From: Acidimicrobiia bacterium
GTDB taxonomy: Bacteria > Actinomycetota > Acidimicrobiia > Spongiisociales > Spongiisociaceae
Length of the DNA stretch: 64,000 bases
Assembly (NCBI GenBank): GCA_011523635.1
Contig: WTGI01000059.1
Location: 1 to 64,000, forward strand
Direction: 5' to 3'
The position numbers were made by a program, and so were the translations under genes. Below, one piece after another: positions 7,474-16,169 of the stretch (position 1 is the stretch's first letter; the number at the start of each line of letters is the position of its first letter). The notes under the pieces are model-generated. The model saw only the letters and a list, made by a program, of their open reading frames with translations, was not told where the DNA came from and ran no database searches.

Positions 7474-9495
7474 TCACAGAAAGCCTCTCGGGACCGAGGT
7501 GTGCCAGGTGCGGGAGAAGTGGGGTTTGCCGTCGGCGCGGACCTCCGACGCCGTGACGGCGTGGAAGGAGTCGGAACTCCCCACCACGCGGGTGGAGCTT
7601 CTGACCTCGGTCCGGGAAGTCCCGTGGTCGACATCGAAGCGGAATCCGGCTTCGACGCTCGAGTTGGCCGGGTCGGACCGGTCGGTGGTGACCTTGAAGT
7701 CCGTGTGGGTACGGATCCGGGCGCCGTTGTCGTTGGTGGAGTTTCCCCCCATCGAGATCACCACGCTCACCTCGGTACCGGCCAGGTCCTCGACCAGGTC
7801 CCATCGCGTCGGCTCGCCGGTCCCCCGCGGATCGGGCAGGGGATGGGCCGTTCGGTAGTCGGGTGGGGGAAGACCGGAGTCGGGCCGGCTCACGACCGGG
7901 AGGCTGATCCCGGAGGGGTGGTCCGCGTCCATGTGGATGGTGTTGACGGCGTTCTGCGGCAGGGGCCAGACCAGCGGGAAGTCGGCGCTGGAGATCATGA
8001 CGCCGATCCGGTGGCCGGCTTCGAACGTGTAGGACACAGCCTCCAGCTCGATGGTGATCTCAGTGACCTGGCCGGGCACGAGGGGCTCGGGGTCGGTCCT
8101 GGAGTTCCGCTGGGTGGCGTTCTTGATCGCCCTGGACACGAGCGCCCAGGGACCGTCGGGATGCACGTCGATCAGCTTCACGGAGAAGGCGGTGATCTCG
8201 GCGGTCGAGGATACGAAGAGGGTGGCCTCGGGGAAGCCGGTCACCTCGCAGTCCGCTTCGAGTGGCTCCCCGAGGAAGACCACCGACCCCGCGGCATCAC
8301 GACGCTGGTCGATGGGGAGGCCGACATCGGCGCCGAGCCCGGTGATCAGACCCATGGTCGAGATGCCCACCGCCGGGTCGTAGGTGTAGGAGACGCGGTC
8401 CTCCCCTCCCGACGGCGCCGAGCCGTCGAGCCGTCCGTCGGGTTGGAGATAGAGGGTGTGGTCCGTGGCCCGGGCGAGGGGCCAGTCAGCCTCCGAGCGC
8501 CAGTAGCCGCCGGCCCCGTCCCGGCGAGCCTGGGGTTGGTCGTAACCCCGTACCCACATGCTGATGGGCGGTTCGTCCGAGATACCGGTGTCCTTCCCCT
8601 TGAGATGCTGGTCGAACCAGCGCACGATCTCGTGGAGGTGGTCGAACCGTTCTCCGGGCACCCCGATGTTGGGAGCGATGTGGAGGTACGGACCCATCAT
8701 CAGCTTCTTGGGTACGTCAGGGCTCAGGCCCATATACATGTAGAAGGGGTCGGAGACGAAGATGTCGTGCCACCCGCCGAAGATGAAGGTGGCGGCCCGG
8801 ATGTTCTCGAGCCCGTAGCGGACCGAGCCTTCATGCCACACCGGACCGTCCACCGGGTTGCGCATCCAGGTGTCGAGCCAGGGCTTGTTGGCGGCGAGGT
8901 GTTCCTCCCATATCTCCAGCCACGCGCCCTCCGGATCGGGCGCCGGAGGCGCTCCTGACAGAGCGGTCATCATTGCGTTGTAGGCGCCGGTCCAGATGGA
9001 GGTCTGCCACATGCCTCCATGGTGGCTGTTCTCGTAGAGGTCCCATCCGGCGTAGATGGGGGCGATGGCCTTGAGGCTGGGAGGCGCCTGGGCAGCGGTG
9101 AGCAGGGACGAGTACCCGCCGTACGAGACTCCGGTCATCCCTACCGCCCCGGTGCACCACGGCTGGGCGGCCAGCCACTCCACCGCGTCGTAGCCGTCCT
9201 CCCATTCCTGGCGGCGGAGCATCCGGTCGCATACGCCGGCCGAGGCGCCGGTTCCCCGCACATCGAGCAGGGCGGTGATGTAGCCATGGGCGGCGTAGTA
9301 GCTGGCGCGGTCCACGGTCAGGCCGCGCAGCAGGTCGTCCTTGCGGTACGGGTAGTACTTGATGATCAACGGGGCGGGGTCGTCCGACTCCGGATAGAAC
9401 AGGTCGGCGGACAGCTCGACACCGTCCCGCATCGGGATACGAACGTTGGGCCTGGTCCGGGCCGGGCCGGGCCGCTTTTCGAGCCAAGTAGTCAT
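7474..9495 (-). CDS. CocE/NonD family serine hydrolase
   Basis: Alpha/beta hydrolase of the X-Pro dipeptidyl-peptidase / cocaine esterase class. Seen: 'RIPMRDGVELSADLFYP' at the N-terminus, nucleophile elbow 'GMTGVSYGGYSS', the acid region 'GGWHDIFVSDPF', the histidine region 'MMGPYLHIAPN', and a C-terminal jelly-roll (PepX_C) with 'HRIGVMISSADFP'. The track start at 9537 adds 14 residues; ATG 9495 (MTTWLEKRPGP) is preferred because it matches the usual family N-terminus. Length 673, normal. Substrate cannot be told from sequence; family members hydrolyse esters, amides and acyl-peptides. The C-terminal tail after the jelly-roll is longer than usual. Confidence 0.85.
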   Translation of the reverse strand: MTTWLEKRPGPARTRPNVRIPMRDGVELSADLFYPESDDPAPLIIKYYPYRKDDLLRGLTVDRASYYAAHGYITALLDVRGTGASAGVCDRMLRRQEWEDGYDAVEWLAAQPWCTGAVGMTGVSYGGYSSLLTAAQAPPSLKAIAPIYAGWDLYENSHHGGMWQTSIWTGAYNAMMTALSGAPPAPDPEGAWLEIWEEHLAANKPWLDTWMRNPVDGPVWHEGSVRYGLENIRAATFIFGGWHDIFVSDPFYMYMGLSPDVPKKLMMGPYLHIAPNIGVPGERFDHLHEIVRWFDQHLKGKDTGISDEPPISMWVRGYDQPQARRDGAGGYWRSEADWPLARATDHTLYLQPDGRLDGSAPSGGEDRVSYTYDPAVGISTMGLITGLGADVGLPIDQRRDAAGSVVFLGEPLEADCEVTGFPEATLFVSSTAEITAFSVKLIDVHPDGPWALVSRAIKNATQRNSRTDPEPLVPGQVTEITIELEAVSYTFEAGHRIGVMISSADFPLVWPLPQNAVNTIHMDADHPSGISLPVVSRPDSGLPPPDYRTAHPLPDPRGTGEPTRWDLVEDLAGTEVSVVISMGGNSTNDNGARIRTHTDFKVTTDRSDPANSSVEAGFRFDVDHGTSRTEVRSSTRVVGSSDSFHAVTASEVRADGKPHFSRTWHTSVPRGFL

Positions 9496-9625
9496 AGCCT
9501 GCAAGCTACACCGAAACCGCGGTGCCCGCCGGAGCAACCCGATCCGGCCCTACCCGCGACCCCTCGAAGATCGGCTTCTCCCCGATTTCTTGACGTCCTC
9601 TGGTGTGTCGCTAAGGATGTCCACC

Positions 9626-9654
9626 TTGACGTATAGACGTATATACGATATGTT
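9626..9654 (+). promoter_or_regulatory. Promoter TTGACG-N17-TATGTT with tandem GACGTATA repeats
   Basis: TTGACG (9626-9631), 17 bp spacer and TATGTT (9649-9654) form a near-consensus sigma-70 type promoter. GACGTATA is repeated in tandem (9628-9635, 9636-9643), and the perfect 10 bp palindrome CGTATATACG (9638-9647) fills the spacer, as for a bound regulator. The segment is clearly AT-rich against its surroundings. It points to the decayed gene at 9748. Confidence 0.5.
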
Positions 9655-9747
9655 TAAGGCTAATGCTCCCCGCCGTTCGGGTTCTCGGACCCGGACTGGC
9701 GGGGATTTGTTACGTAGCCTGCGCCGTTCGAAAACCCGGAGAAGCAT

Positions 9748-9890
9748 TTGACCGAGCGTGTCGCCGTCTTCATCGACTATTAAAACGTCTACATGTCCGC
9801 TCGCGAAGTGTTCCATCAAGCTCGGGCGCCGCTATCCGTTGTCCAGAGGCGGTCGATCGGTATCGCCCTGGCTTCCCATGTCTTACATGA
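9748..9890 (+). pseudogene. NYN-domain (PIN-like RNase) gene remnant
   Basis: A TTG start (9748), with GGAG six bases upstream, gives 'LTERVAVFIDY', then TAA (9781-9783), then in the same frame 'NVYMSAREVFHQARAP'. Restoring CAA for TAA yields VAVFIDYQNVY, the hallmark N-terminus of actinobacterial NYN-domain proteins (VAVFIDxQNxY, with the catalytic Asp). After about 9850 the frame loses resemblance to the family, and it runs into the 3' end of the dimethylformamidase gene, so the rest is missing. The end coordinate is approximate. The stretch 9496-9959 otherwise holds no gene I can support. Confidence 0.5.
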
Positions 9891-9959
9891 ATGGCCTGTT
9901 ATTCGTTACACGATTGGCCGCTTCGTCGAGGGGCTGCCGGTCATGCGACCCGGCTGCGT

Positions 9960-12215
9960 TCAAGGTAGGGGGTCGTCGGAGGCGAACTTGCGCAGCACGT
10001 TGGCGGTGATCCGGGACACGTTGTTGTCGTAGTCGTTTTGGGAGAGGCAGGCGCTCCAGGCGATCGAACCGGTGGTGAAGACAGCCCCGCCGTTGGGGTA
10101 CTCGAAGAGTACCATGTCCGACCGTACCTGATCGTTGGTGGTGCCGGTCTGCTCGGAGTTCATGTGCATGACCTCCTCCACTACGTGATGGAAGCTGTCA
10201 TCGAAGTCCGTCGCAGTGGCCACCACCAGGGCGTGTTCGGGCGTTCCGAGAGCCGGATCGGCCCGGTCCATCTCGTAGCCGGCCGCCCCCCATCCCAGGT
10301 TGAGGGTGTCGAAGTCGCCGATCACCTCATCGTCACCGATTCCCTCGAAGATGAAAGCAGCTCTCGGGTCGAAGCTATCCGGGAGGCGCCGGTAGGCCGA
10401 GTTGGTTCCGGAACCGCCCTGGGCGGTCATGCCCACTCCCACCAGGCGCTGCGGCGCCCAGCCGCGGAACCTCCACAGACCGCCCGGCTCGCCGGTGGTG
10501 CTGTGGTGGCTCTCCGCGAAGTCGGTCCGCCACGACCCGGTGCCGTTCCAGCGGCGCACCTCGATGACGTGAGGCCTCTCGGGATCGACCGATGTGATCC
10601 AGTAGAGGCCGTTGCCGCCCAGGTACATGAAGCGGCCTCCGGCGTTGAGGTAGGCCTCGAGGGCGATGAGCATGTCCTCGGTCCAGTACTCAGGATGGGC
10701 GTCGGACATCACCACGTTGTAGCCGGACAGCAGGTCCAGCCCGTCGAAGTGGATGTCCTCGTCGGTGATCAGGTCGAAGTCGAACCCCAGGCTCTCCATC
10801 CAGTCCATCTGGTGGAGGTCGGCTGACAGCAGGACCGGCGCGCCCATGCCGGCGCCGACCGTCCGCTGCTTGTTGTTGGGCCGGAAGTTGACGATGGGCT
10901 TGCGGCTCGACGAGTAGCAGATGCCGCTCCCGTCGGTGTGCAGGTCGTAGAGGCCGCCCAGCTTGTTGTCGACCATGTAGTGCTCGTGGGGGAGGAGCGG
11001 GAACTCCACCTCCATCCCCTTGCCCTCCAGGTACTCGATGAGCACCGGGTTGTTGGCCAGGTGCTCGTTGGCATAGGCCAGGAAGGTGTAGGTCCCGAGC
11101 AGGAACGCGATCTTGGCGGTAGGTTCGCCGGTCCTGGGCCGTACCGCGAAGGGGATGTAGTCCTCGGCGTCGTCTGTGGTGAGCCGGAAGGCGTACATGG
11201 CGCTTCTCAGGTCCTCGGGTACGGCGTACTCGAAGTCCGTCTCCCAGCGTGCGTCGTCCAGGTCGTCGTCGTTGAAACGGATGGCCGCGTACTCCTCGGG
11301 GGCGTGCTTGAAGTCCATGTTCCGCCCGGCCCAGTTGTGACCGGTCACCGCCCGGCCCGGCATGTTGAGGGCCTCCCCGTGCAGTCCGTTGGGCGAGCTG
11401 TCGGTGACGGTGGCGGTCGAGAAGTCCCGTCCGAAGTCCCATGCGGCCACCACGTCCGGGTCCCCCGCCCCGGAGGAACGGCCCTCCCTGAGGGCGGCGA
11501 TCTCGTCCGGTCCGAGCGCCCGCCCGATGATGGTCGGGTTGTCGATCTTGCCGTTGTAGAGGCCGCCGACCGTGCCCGGGACGTTCTCGGGACCACGGCT
11601 ACAGCCACCGATGATCAGGCCGGCGCCGGTCCGTCCCGGCCCGCCCGCGGCCGCTGCTCCGGCCTCCGCCGCGGTGTCCTGCAGTGGCCAATGGTCGAGA
11701 GGCGTCTGGTAGACCCGCATCGAACTCTCATCCGCGTCGTAGACACCGGCGGCGAAGTACCACTTGGCATCCCGCATGGCCACGCCGGTGCCGACCTCAT
11801 CGACGGTTTCGCCGTCACCGACCCGGAGGGACAGGGCGCCCTCCTCGTCCACGAACAGCCCGTAGCCGGTGTCCGTGTTGCAGTCCCACTTGGTGACCAA
11901 CCCTTGCCGGCCCTTGCCAACGGTGGTCGGGTAGATCCACGCCTGGATGGTGAAGCTCCCGTCCAGCTGCAGCCGGGGATCGTCGGGTACCGCTACGAAC
12001 GAGCCGGGGTGGAGTTCCTGGATCCTCCCCGGATACTCGCCGTTGGCGGGCGAGTCGAGGTCGTCGATCTTGGATCCCGGTCCGTCAGGGTTGTCGTCAC
12101 CGTGGATCACGCGGACCAACTGGGCCCGGTAGCTCGGTGCCTGGCAACTGACCTTGAAGCTCACCGTCTCGCCGGGCTGGGCCCTCAGCCTGTCCGCATA
12201 ACCTACGATCTCCAC
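9960..12215 (-). CDS. N,N-dimethylformamidase large (beta) subunit-like protein
   Basis: 751 residues matching the layout of the DMFase large subunit: an N-terminal segment 'IVGYADRLRAQPGETVSFKVS', a LamG/concanavalin-like domain (about residues 70-255, with 'GSFTIQAWIYPTT' and 'NPTIIGRALGPDEIAALREG'), then the catalytic half with 'AKIAFLLGTYTFLAYANE', 'DLHTDGSGICYSSS' and a GATase-like fold region ('VVMSDAHPEYWTEDMLIALEAYLNAGGRFMYLGGNGLYWIT'). Characterised DMFase is an iron enzyme that hydrolyses dimethylformamide to dimethylamine and formate and needs a small alpha subunit; none is visible next to this gene, so substrate and partner are uncertain. GTG start at 12215 has GGAGG seven bases upstream. 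Confidence 0.75.
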   Translation of the reverse strand: MEIVGYADRLRAQPGETVSFKVSCQAPSYRAQLVRVIHGDDNPDGPGSKIDDLDSPANGEYPGRIQELHPGSFVAVPDDPRLQLDGSFTIQAWIYPTTVGKGRQGLVTKWDCNTDTGYGLFVDEEGALSLRVGDGETVDEVGTGVAMRDAKWYFAAGVYDADESSMRVYQTPLDHWPLQDTAAEAGAAAAGGPGRTGAGLIIGGCSRGPENVPGTVGGLYNGKIDNPTIIGRALGPDEIAALREGRSSGAGDPDVVAAWDFGRDFSTATVTDSSPNGLHGEALNMPGRAVTGHNWAGRNMDFKHAPEEYAAIRFNDDDLDDARWETDFEYAVPEDLRSAMYAFRLTTDDAEDYIPFAVRPRTGEPTAKIAFLLGTYTFLAYANEHLANNPVLIEYLEGKGMEVEFPLLPHEHYMVDNKLGGLYDLHTDGSGICYSSSRKPIVNFRPNNKQRTVGAGMGAPVLLSADLHQMDWMESLGFDFDLITDEDIHFDGLDLLSGYNVVMSDAHPEYWTEDMLIALEAYLNAGGRFMYLGGNGLYWITSVDPERPHVIEVRRWNGTGSWRTDFAESHHSTTGEPGGLWRFRGWAPQRLVGVGMTAQGGSGTNSAYRRLPDSFDPRAAFIFEGIGDDEVIGDFDTLNLGWGAAGYEMDRADPALGTPEHALVVATATDFDDSFHHVVEEVMHMNSEQTGTTNDQVRSDMVLFEYPNGGAVFTTGSIAWSACLSQNDYDNNVSRITANVLRKFASDDPLP

Positions 12216-12297
12216 TTGCCAACCTCCTGAACCGTGGTCAGAACCAGGATAGGACGTTGCTCTGAACGTGGACCAGAATCTCGGGGTCCGGGATGCC

Positions 12298-13122
12298 TCA
12301 ACCTAGGTTGTACCAGTCCAGGGCGTCCGGCGTCAGGAACTCACGCAGCCCGTTCACGATCCATTGCTGCCCCTCGTCCTGGAAGGCGTACACGTCCTCG
12401 GAGCGATGGCCATCCGGTGTGCCGCGGGCGAAGATCGTCAGGATCAGGAAGTCCGATCCGTCCTCTCCGGCGCCGGTCTCGATCCTCGCGTACAACCGCC
12501 CCCGCCGCTTCCCGGTCCCGTCTGACATGGGGTACTGGGTGATGATCCGCATCGCCTCCAGGTCCGGCAGGTACGAGCCCCGGTCTGCGGAGAACATTCG
12601 CACCACCTGGTCCAGCCCGCCCGGACCGTCCCAGAGACCCTCCGCCCGCAACTGGAAGCGGTAGGAGATCTCGCACTGGAGCGGCTTGAACTCGCCCAGG
12701 TCGGTGTCTCCCACGAAGTCGATGAGACCTTGCAGGGACTCTGCGAAGTCCGAACGCACCGAGGCATAACCCGGATAGGGGGTGACCGCCCCGTTGCTGG
12801 TGGTCTCGAGGGTCGCTCGCCAGTTGCGGGCGAACCAGTTGCGCTGGACCTGCACCAGCCCGCTCCCGTCCTCGCTGCTGAACCACCGGCGGATGTTGGT
12901 TATCGGACTGGCGGACGGTAGGGCGGCCAGCCCGCCGTCCGGTTCCTCGATGAACGGTTTGTGAGGAGCCTTCTCCTCGTCGGTGGGGAAGTGCTCGGCG
13001 TACTTCTGGTCCCACAGATCGTCCAACTCGTAACGCAGCATGCGGTGGAACTCCTCGAATCCCACGCTCAGCGCAACCTCGACCAGAGCGGTAGTGGACG
13101 ATCTGTCGAAGTCTACGGACAC
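12298..13122 (-). CDS. TIGR04255 family protein
   Basis: 274 residues. The pattern 'ALVEVALSVGFE', 'FPTDEEKAPHKPF', 'RRWFSSEDGSGLVQVQRNWFARNWR' and 'YASVRSDFAESLQGLIDF' matches the sporadically distributed TIGR04255 family, whose function is unknown. The track start (13320) overlaps the divergent SDR gene; GTG 13122 has GGGAG five bases upstream and begins MSVDFDRSSTTALVEV, which fits the family start. It ends 82 bases before the dimethylformamidase-like gene on the same strand and may be cotranscribed with it, but no functional link is known. Confidence 0.75.
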   Translation of the reverse strand: MSVDFDRSSTTALVEVALSVGFEEFHRMLRYELDDLWDQKYAEHFPTDEEKAPHKPFIEEPDGGLAALPSASPITNIRRWFSSEDGSGLVQVQRNWFARNWRATLETTSNGAVTPYPGYASVRSDFAESLQGLIDFVGDTDLGEFKPLQCEISYRFQLRAEGLWDGPGGLDQVVRMFSADRGSYLPDLEAMRIITQYPMSDGTGKRRGRLYARIETGAGEDGSDFLILTIFARGTPDGHRSEDVYAFQDEGQQWIVNGLREFLTPDALDWYNLG

Positions 13123-13288
13123 GCGTACTCCCACGGTGTTGTTGATCGGTGCTCGGGGAAGGATACCAGTGACCGGTGGTCGGCCATTGCGGGCAACCGC
13201 GGGCCGTATGCCGCGAGGGTTAGGCTGGCGGTGTGTCGGGCGGTCCTCCGGTGCCGTCCTCGGGCCGACCGCCGGAAGGAGAGGGACA

Positions 13289-14053
13289 ATGGGAGTTTCC
13301 GGGCGGGTGGCGGTCGTCACGGGCGCCGCATCGGGTCAGGGCCGCGCTACATCCCTGCAGCTGGCCGGAGAAGGCGCCCTGGTGGCCGCGCTCGATGTCG
13401 ACACCGTGGGACTCGCCGGCCTGGTGGACGAGTTATCGGACACGGGAGCCCGTTGCCGCGCATACCAGGTGGACGTGTCCGACTCCGAAGCCGTGTTGAG
13501 GGCATTCGCCGAGATCGAGGCCGACCTGGGCCGGGCCTACGTGCTGGCCGCCGCGGCGGCGATATACCCGCCGGGGACGCTCTCCCACCTCCGCGATCCC
13601 GAGCAGACCGCCCGGATCTTCGACGTGAACCTGATGGGGGTCGTCCACTGCGCGAGTGCCGCCACCAGCCAGATGATCGAGGAAGGCCACGGGGGGCGCA
13701 TCGTCCTGTGGTCGTCGATAGGAGCCGGCGCCGCCATAGCCGGCCACGCCGCCTACTGCGCGGGCAAGGCGGCCATCGAAGGGCTGGGACGGGCACTGGC
13801 CGCCGAGCTGGGGCCCTACGGGATCACCGTCAACACGATCGCCCCGGGGGCCATAGACACTCCGATGCTCGGTACGCCGCCCGATCCGGCCTACTTCGAG
13901 GTCCTACCCGCCGGCCGGGCCGGTACGCCCGAGGAGGTGGCCCACCTGGTCAGCTACCTGTGCTCGGACTCGTCCGGGTTCATGACCGGAGCGGTGCTGG
14001 CTCTGGACGGAGGCCTGAGCGGTGTCAACGGGGCCGTCCGGCCAGAGGTCTGA
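13289..14053 (+). CDS. Short-chain dehydrogenase/reductase
   Basis: NAD(P)-dependent classical SDR, 254 residues. Seen: cofactor motif 'VTGAASGQGRA' near the N-terminus, catalytic Ser in 'VLWSSIGAG', YxxxK in 'AAYCAGKAAI', and 'NTIAPGAIDTPM'. The usual NNAG motif is replaced by 'LAAAAAIYPP', an unusual variant. The start ATG 13289 is chosen over the track start (13040) because it has GGAAGGAGAGGG directly upstream and begins at the Rossmann fold. It is followed after 55 bases by the phosphotriesterase-like gene and probably forms a two-gene unit. Substrate unknown. Confidence 0.85.
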   Translation: MGVSGRVAVVTGAASGQGRATSLQLAGEGALVAALDVDTVGLAGLVDELSDTGARCRAYQVDVSDSEAVLRAFAEIEADLGRAYVLAAAAAIYPPGTLSHLRDPEQTARIFDVNLMGVVHCASAATSQMIEEGHGGRIVLWSSIGAGAAIAGHAAYCAGKAAIEGLGRALAAELGPYGITVNTIAPGAIDTPMLGTPPDPAYFEVLPAGRAGTPEEVAHLVSYLCSDSSGFMTGAVLALDGGLSGVNGAVRPEV

Positions 14054-14108
14054 CGTAGGCCTCCGGCGCCGGTCAACGGAAAGCCGATACACATCAGGAG
14101 GTTCAACC

Positions 14109-15128
14109 ATGAAGAACGCGGTTTCGGTGACCGGCCTCGTTCCGGCTGACCGGATCGGTCGTACGCTTCCCCACGAGCATCTCTTCGCCACCATGACTTA
14201 CGCCTATCCGGCCAGCGGCGAGGATGCATACCGGCCCATCACGATCGACCGGCTGGGCGAGATCCGCTCCGACTTGATGACGAATGCCAACAACATCCAC
14301 CTGGACAGCAGTTGCGGCCAGGCTCTCGAACTGAAGAAGGCAGCCGATGCCGGCATCGACACCCTGGTCGAGTTGACCACCGAGCCCATCGGGAGGAACC
14401 CCGAGAGGATGGTCGAGGTGTCCGAGTTCACCGGTGTCAACGTGATCTCGGGAACGGGCCAGTACCTCGCCCACCACCAGCGTCCGTGGGCCCTCCAGGC
14501 ATCGAGGGAGGAACTGGCCGAGTTGATGATCCGGGAGCTGACGGAAGGGATCGGCGACACCGGGATCCGTACCGGGGTGATCGGGGAGATCGGGCTCTTC
14601 GAGCCGGTTCGTCCCGCCGAGTTGAAGGTCCTGGAGGCAGCGGTCCTGGCCCAGCGCGCCACGGGCGCTCCCCTCTGGGTCCACCTGATGAACGTTCCGG
14701 TCGTCGACGATGCGCTCGCCGTCTTCGACGAGTACGAACCGATCTACGAGAAGACCGCGTTCTGCCACATGGACTTCGACATCCGCGATCTCACCCGGCA
14801 CGAGCGGGCCATGGACCGGGGCATCAGCGTGGAGTTCGACTTCTTCGGATCCGTATGGCTACCCGTCGATCACTACATCCACTGCCCGACCGACCCGCAA
14901 CGGCTGGCGGTGCTGGCCGACTGGTCGGAGAGAGGCTACGCGGATCGCGTGCTCATCAGCCACGACGTCTGCACCAGGGTCCAGTTCACCTCCCATGGGG
15001 GCTACGGATACGCCTACATCCCGACCATCGTTCCCGGACTGATGGACCAGATGGGCATCGACCGGGAGCTGCTGGACATATGGATGATCGACACCCCCCG
15101 CCGGCTGCTCGCCTGGGCGGACTCCTGA
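14109..15128 (+). CDS. Phosphotriesterase-like metal-dependent hydrolase
   Basis: 339-residue TIM-barrel amidohydrolase of the phosphotriesterase family. Seen: HxH in 'TLPHEHLF' (first metal site), 'GVIGEIGLF' at the bridging-ligand position, 'APLWVHLMN' and 'TAFCHMDFD' histidines, and 'LISHDVCTR' with the terminal Asp. The bridging residue is Glu, as in the phosphotriesterase homology protein (PHP), not the carbamylated Lys of true phosphotriesterases, so a lactone or other ester is a better substrate guess than an organophosphate. ATG 14109 has a perfect AGGAGG at good spacing; the track start at 14022 is too early. Confidence 0.85.
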   Translation: MKNAVSVTGLVPADRIGRTLPHEHLFATMTYAYPASGEDAYRPITIDRLGEIRSDLMTNANNIHLDSSCGQALELKKAADAGIDTLVELTTEPIGRNPERMVEVSEFTGVNVISGTGQYLAHHQRPWALQASREELAELMIRELTEGIGDTGIRTGVIGEIGLFEPVRPAELKVLEAAVLAQRATGAPLWVHLMNVPVVDDALAVFDEYEPIYEKTAFCHMDFDIRDLTRHERAMDRGISVEFDFFGSVWLPVDHYIHCPTDPQRLAVLADWSERGYADRVLISHDVCTRVQFTSHGGYGYAYIPTIVPGLMDQMGIDRELLDIWMIDTPRRLLAWADS

Positions 15129-15172
15129 CTCTCACGAGCCGATGGCCGGGATGCGGCGGTACGCTCTAGACC

Positions 15173-15496
15173 ATGGAGGATGGAGCAGACTGGCTCGATG
15201 AGATAGCCGCCGACTCACGGTTCGCTTGGGCGAGGCCCACGCCGACCACACTCGAGACCAAGCTCAGGCCGGACCTTCCTTGCCGGGTGATGATGTCCCC
15301 GGCAGGCTCCGATCCGGTTCTCTTCGTTGCCATCGGGACGAACGGCACCCACAACTACTGGCAATGGGCCACGCTGGATCGGGTGACTTCCTCTCCGATG
15401 CCCAAGGAGGCGGCCCTGGCAGGCCTTATGAAGATCATCGACCTGACGATGATCACGTCCAAGAGCGGAGTGGTCCCCAGGCTACTGAACGCATGA
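15173..15496 (+). CDS. Hypothetical protein
   Basis: 107 residues, not recognised. It has a balanced composition with an aromatic centre ('AIGTNGTHNYWQWATLD') and no signal peptide or membrane segment. A TACGCT -10-like hexamer ends 7 bases before ATG 15173, which would give a leaderless mRNA; there is no Shine-Dalgarno sequence. It lies between the phosphotriesterase-like gene and the convergent TA pair. Expression is plausible but unproven. Confidence 0.5.
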   Translation: MEDGADWLDEIAADSRFAWARPTPTTLETKLRPDLPCRVMMSPAGSDPVLFVAIGTNGTHNYWQWATLDRVTSSPMPKEAALAGLMKIIDLTMITSKSGVVPRLLNA

Positions 15497-15603
15497 GGCT
15501 GGTAGACACCATCCCGGGTACAAGAGCGCAGGCGCCATAGCCGGGACGCGGATACAGATCATCTATTCGATCGGTCAATAGGCGCTTGCCGGGCCGAGAA
15601 CGC

Positions 15604-15879
15604 CTATCTCCTCTCGATCAGCCTGCCGGACAAGTATTTGTGGATCACACTGGACAGCAGTGTCTGATAGGGCATCCCTTCTTCCCTGGCCCGGATGTGA
15701 GCAAGATTGAAGTCGCGTTCGGTAACCCGCAGGTTCACGCGCTTGGTCTTGTTGAACGTATTGCGAGCCGCCTGACGCGCTATCTCGACTTCGCGTTCAG
15801 CGCCGGGGGCGGAGCGCAACTCACCTCGCTCGAAGCGGTCGAGAATCTCGCGTTCTTCCGCACTCATTTCGTGGTTCAC
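15604..15879 (-). CDS. CopG/RHH-type antitoxin (BrnA-like)
   Basis: 91-residue antitoxin, second gene of a toxin-first TA operon, starting 2 bases after the toxin's stop. The N-terminal half is charged and helical ('MSAEEREILDRFERGELRS'); the C-terminal half, 'RVNLRVTERDFNLAHIRARE' then 'MPYQTLLSSVIHKYLSGRL', is a ribbon-helix-helix with the family's typical 'PYQTLxSSVxHKYxxGRL' ending (COG5304 type). Such proteins bind both the toxin and the operon's operator; the inverted repeat at 16180-16204 is the likely target. Confidence 0.85.
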   Translation of the reverse strand: MNHEMSAEEREILDRFERGELRSAPGAEREVEIARQAARNTFNKTKRVNLRVTERDFNLAHIRAREEGMPYQTLLSSVIHKYLSGRLIERR

Positions 15880-15881
15880 GA

Positions 15882-16163
15882 TTATTGCCTCCTCCCATAG
15901 TCCCTCATCGCTTTCCGGCTAGGAATGATCGTCTTCAGAAAGCGGGTGCCGTCAGTCTCCGTCACGAAAGGCACGAGGTAGAGATACTCGTCTACTTCCA
16001 CCACGTAGATCGACTGTTCCGGGTAGCGATCCTGGTTCGGGTGCTCCAGCACGTCGACTAAGCGGCCTTGCTCGATGGCGAAGATAATGGTCTCGAATGA
16101 GATTTGCCGCTGCTCTACGAGCTGTTGGTTCTTATCCGTGCTCCAATCGAAACGGAAGCTCAT
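15882..16163 (-). CDS. BrnT-like ribonuclease toxin
   Basis: 93-residue toxin related to the BrnT/DUF497 fold (RelE-like RNase). Seen: 'FRFDWSTDKNQQL' and 'ISFETIIFAIE' at the start, 'DVLEHPNQDRYP', 'YLYLVPFVTE', and the conserved C-terminal 'FLKTIIPSRKAMRDY', whose basic residues are likely catalytic. Toxin precedes antitoxin, as in brnTA. ATG 16163 falls exactly where transcription should start from the strong promoter just upstream, so the mRNA is probably leaderless. Target is inferred to be mRNA. Confidence 0.8.
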   Translation of the reverse strand: MSFRFDWSTDKNQQLVEQRQISFETIIFAIEQGRLVDVLEHPNQDRYPEQSIYVVEVDEYLYLVPFVTETDGTRFLKTIIPSRKAMRDYGRRQ

Positions 16164-16169
16164 GCGTCA

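Noticed and set aside
7501-8958. 485-residue plus-strand ORF opposite the CocE-type gene
   Set aside because: Antisense shadow; no recognisable motif, while the minus frame has the hydrolase nucleophile elbow.
9550-9819. 89-residue minus-strand ORF in the intergenic region
   Set aside because: No family resemblance; the plus strand has a promoter, ribosome site and NYN-like N-terminus in the same place.
10938-12230. 430-residue plus-strand ORF opposite the DMFase-like gene
   Set aside because: Antisense shadow with low-complexity composition.
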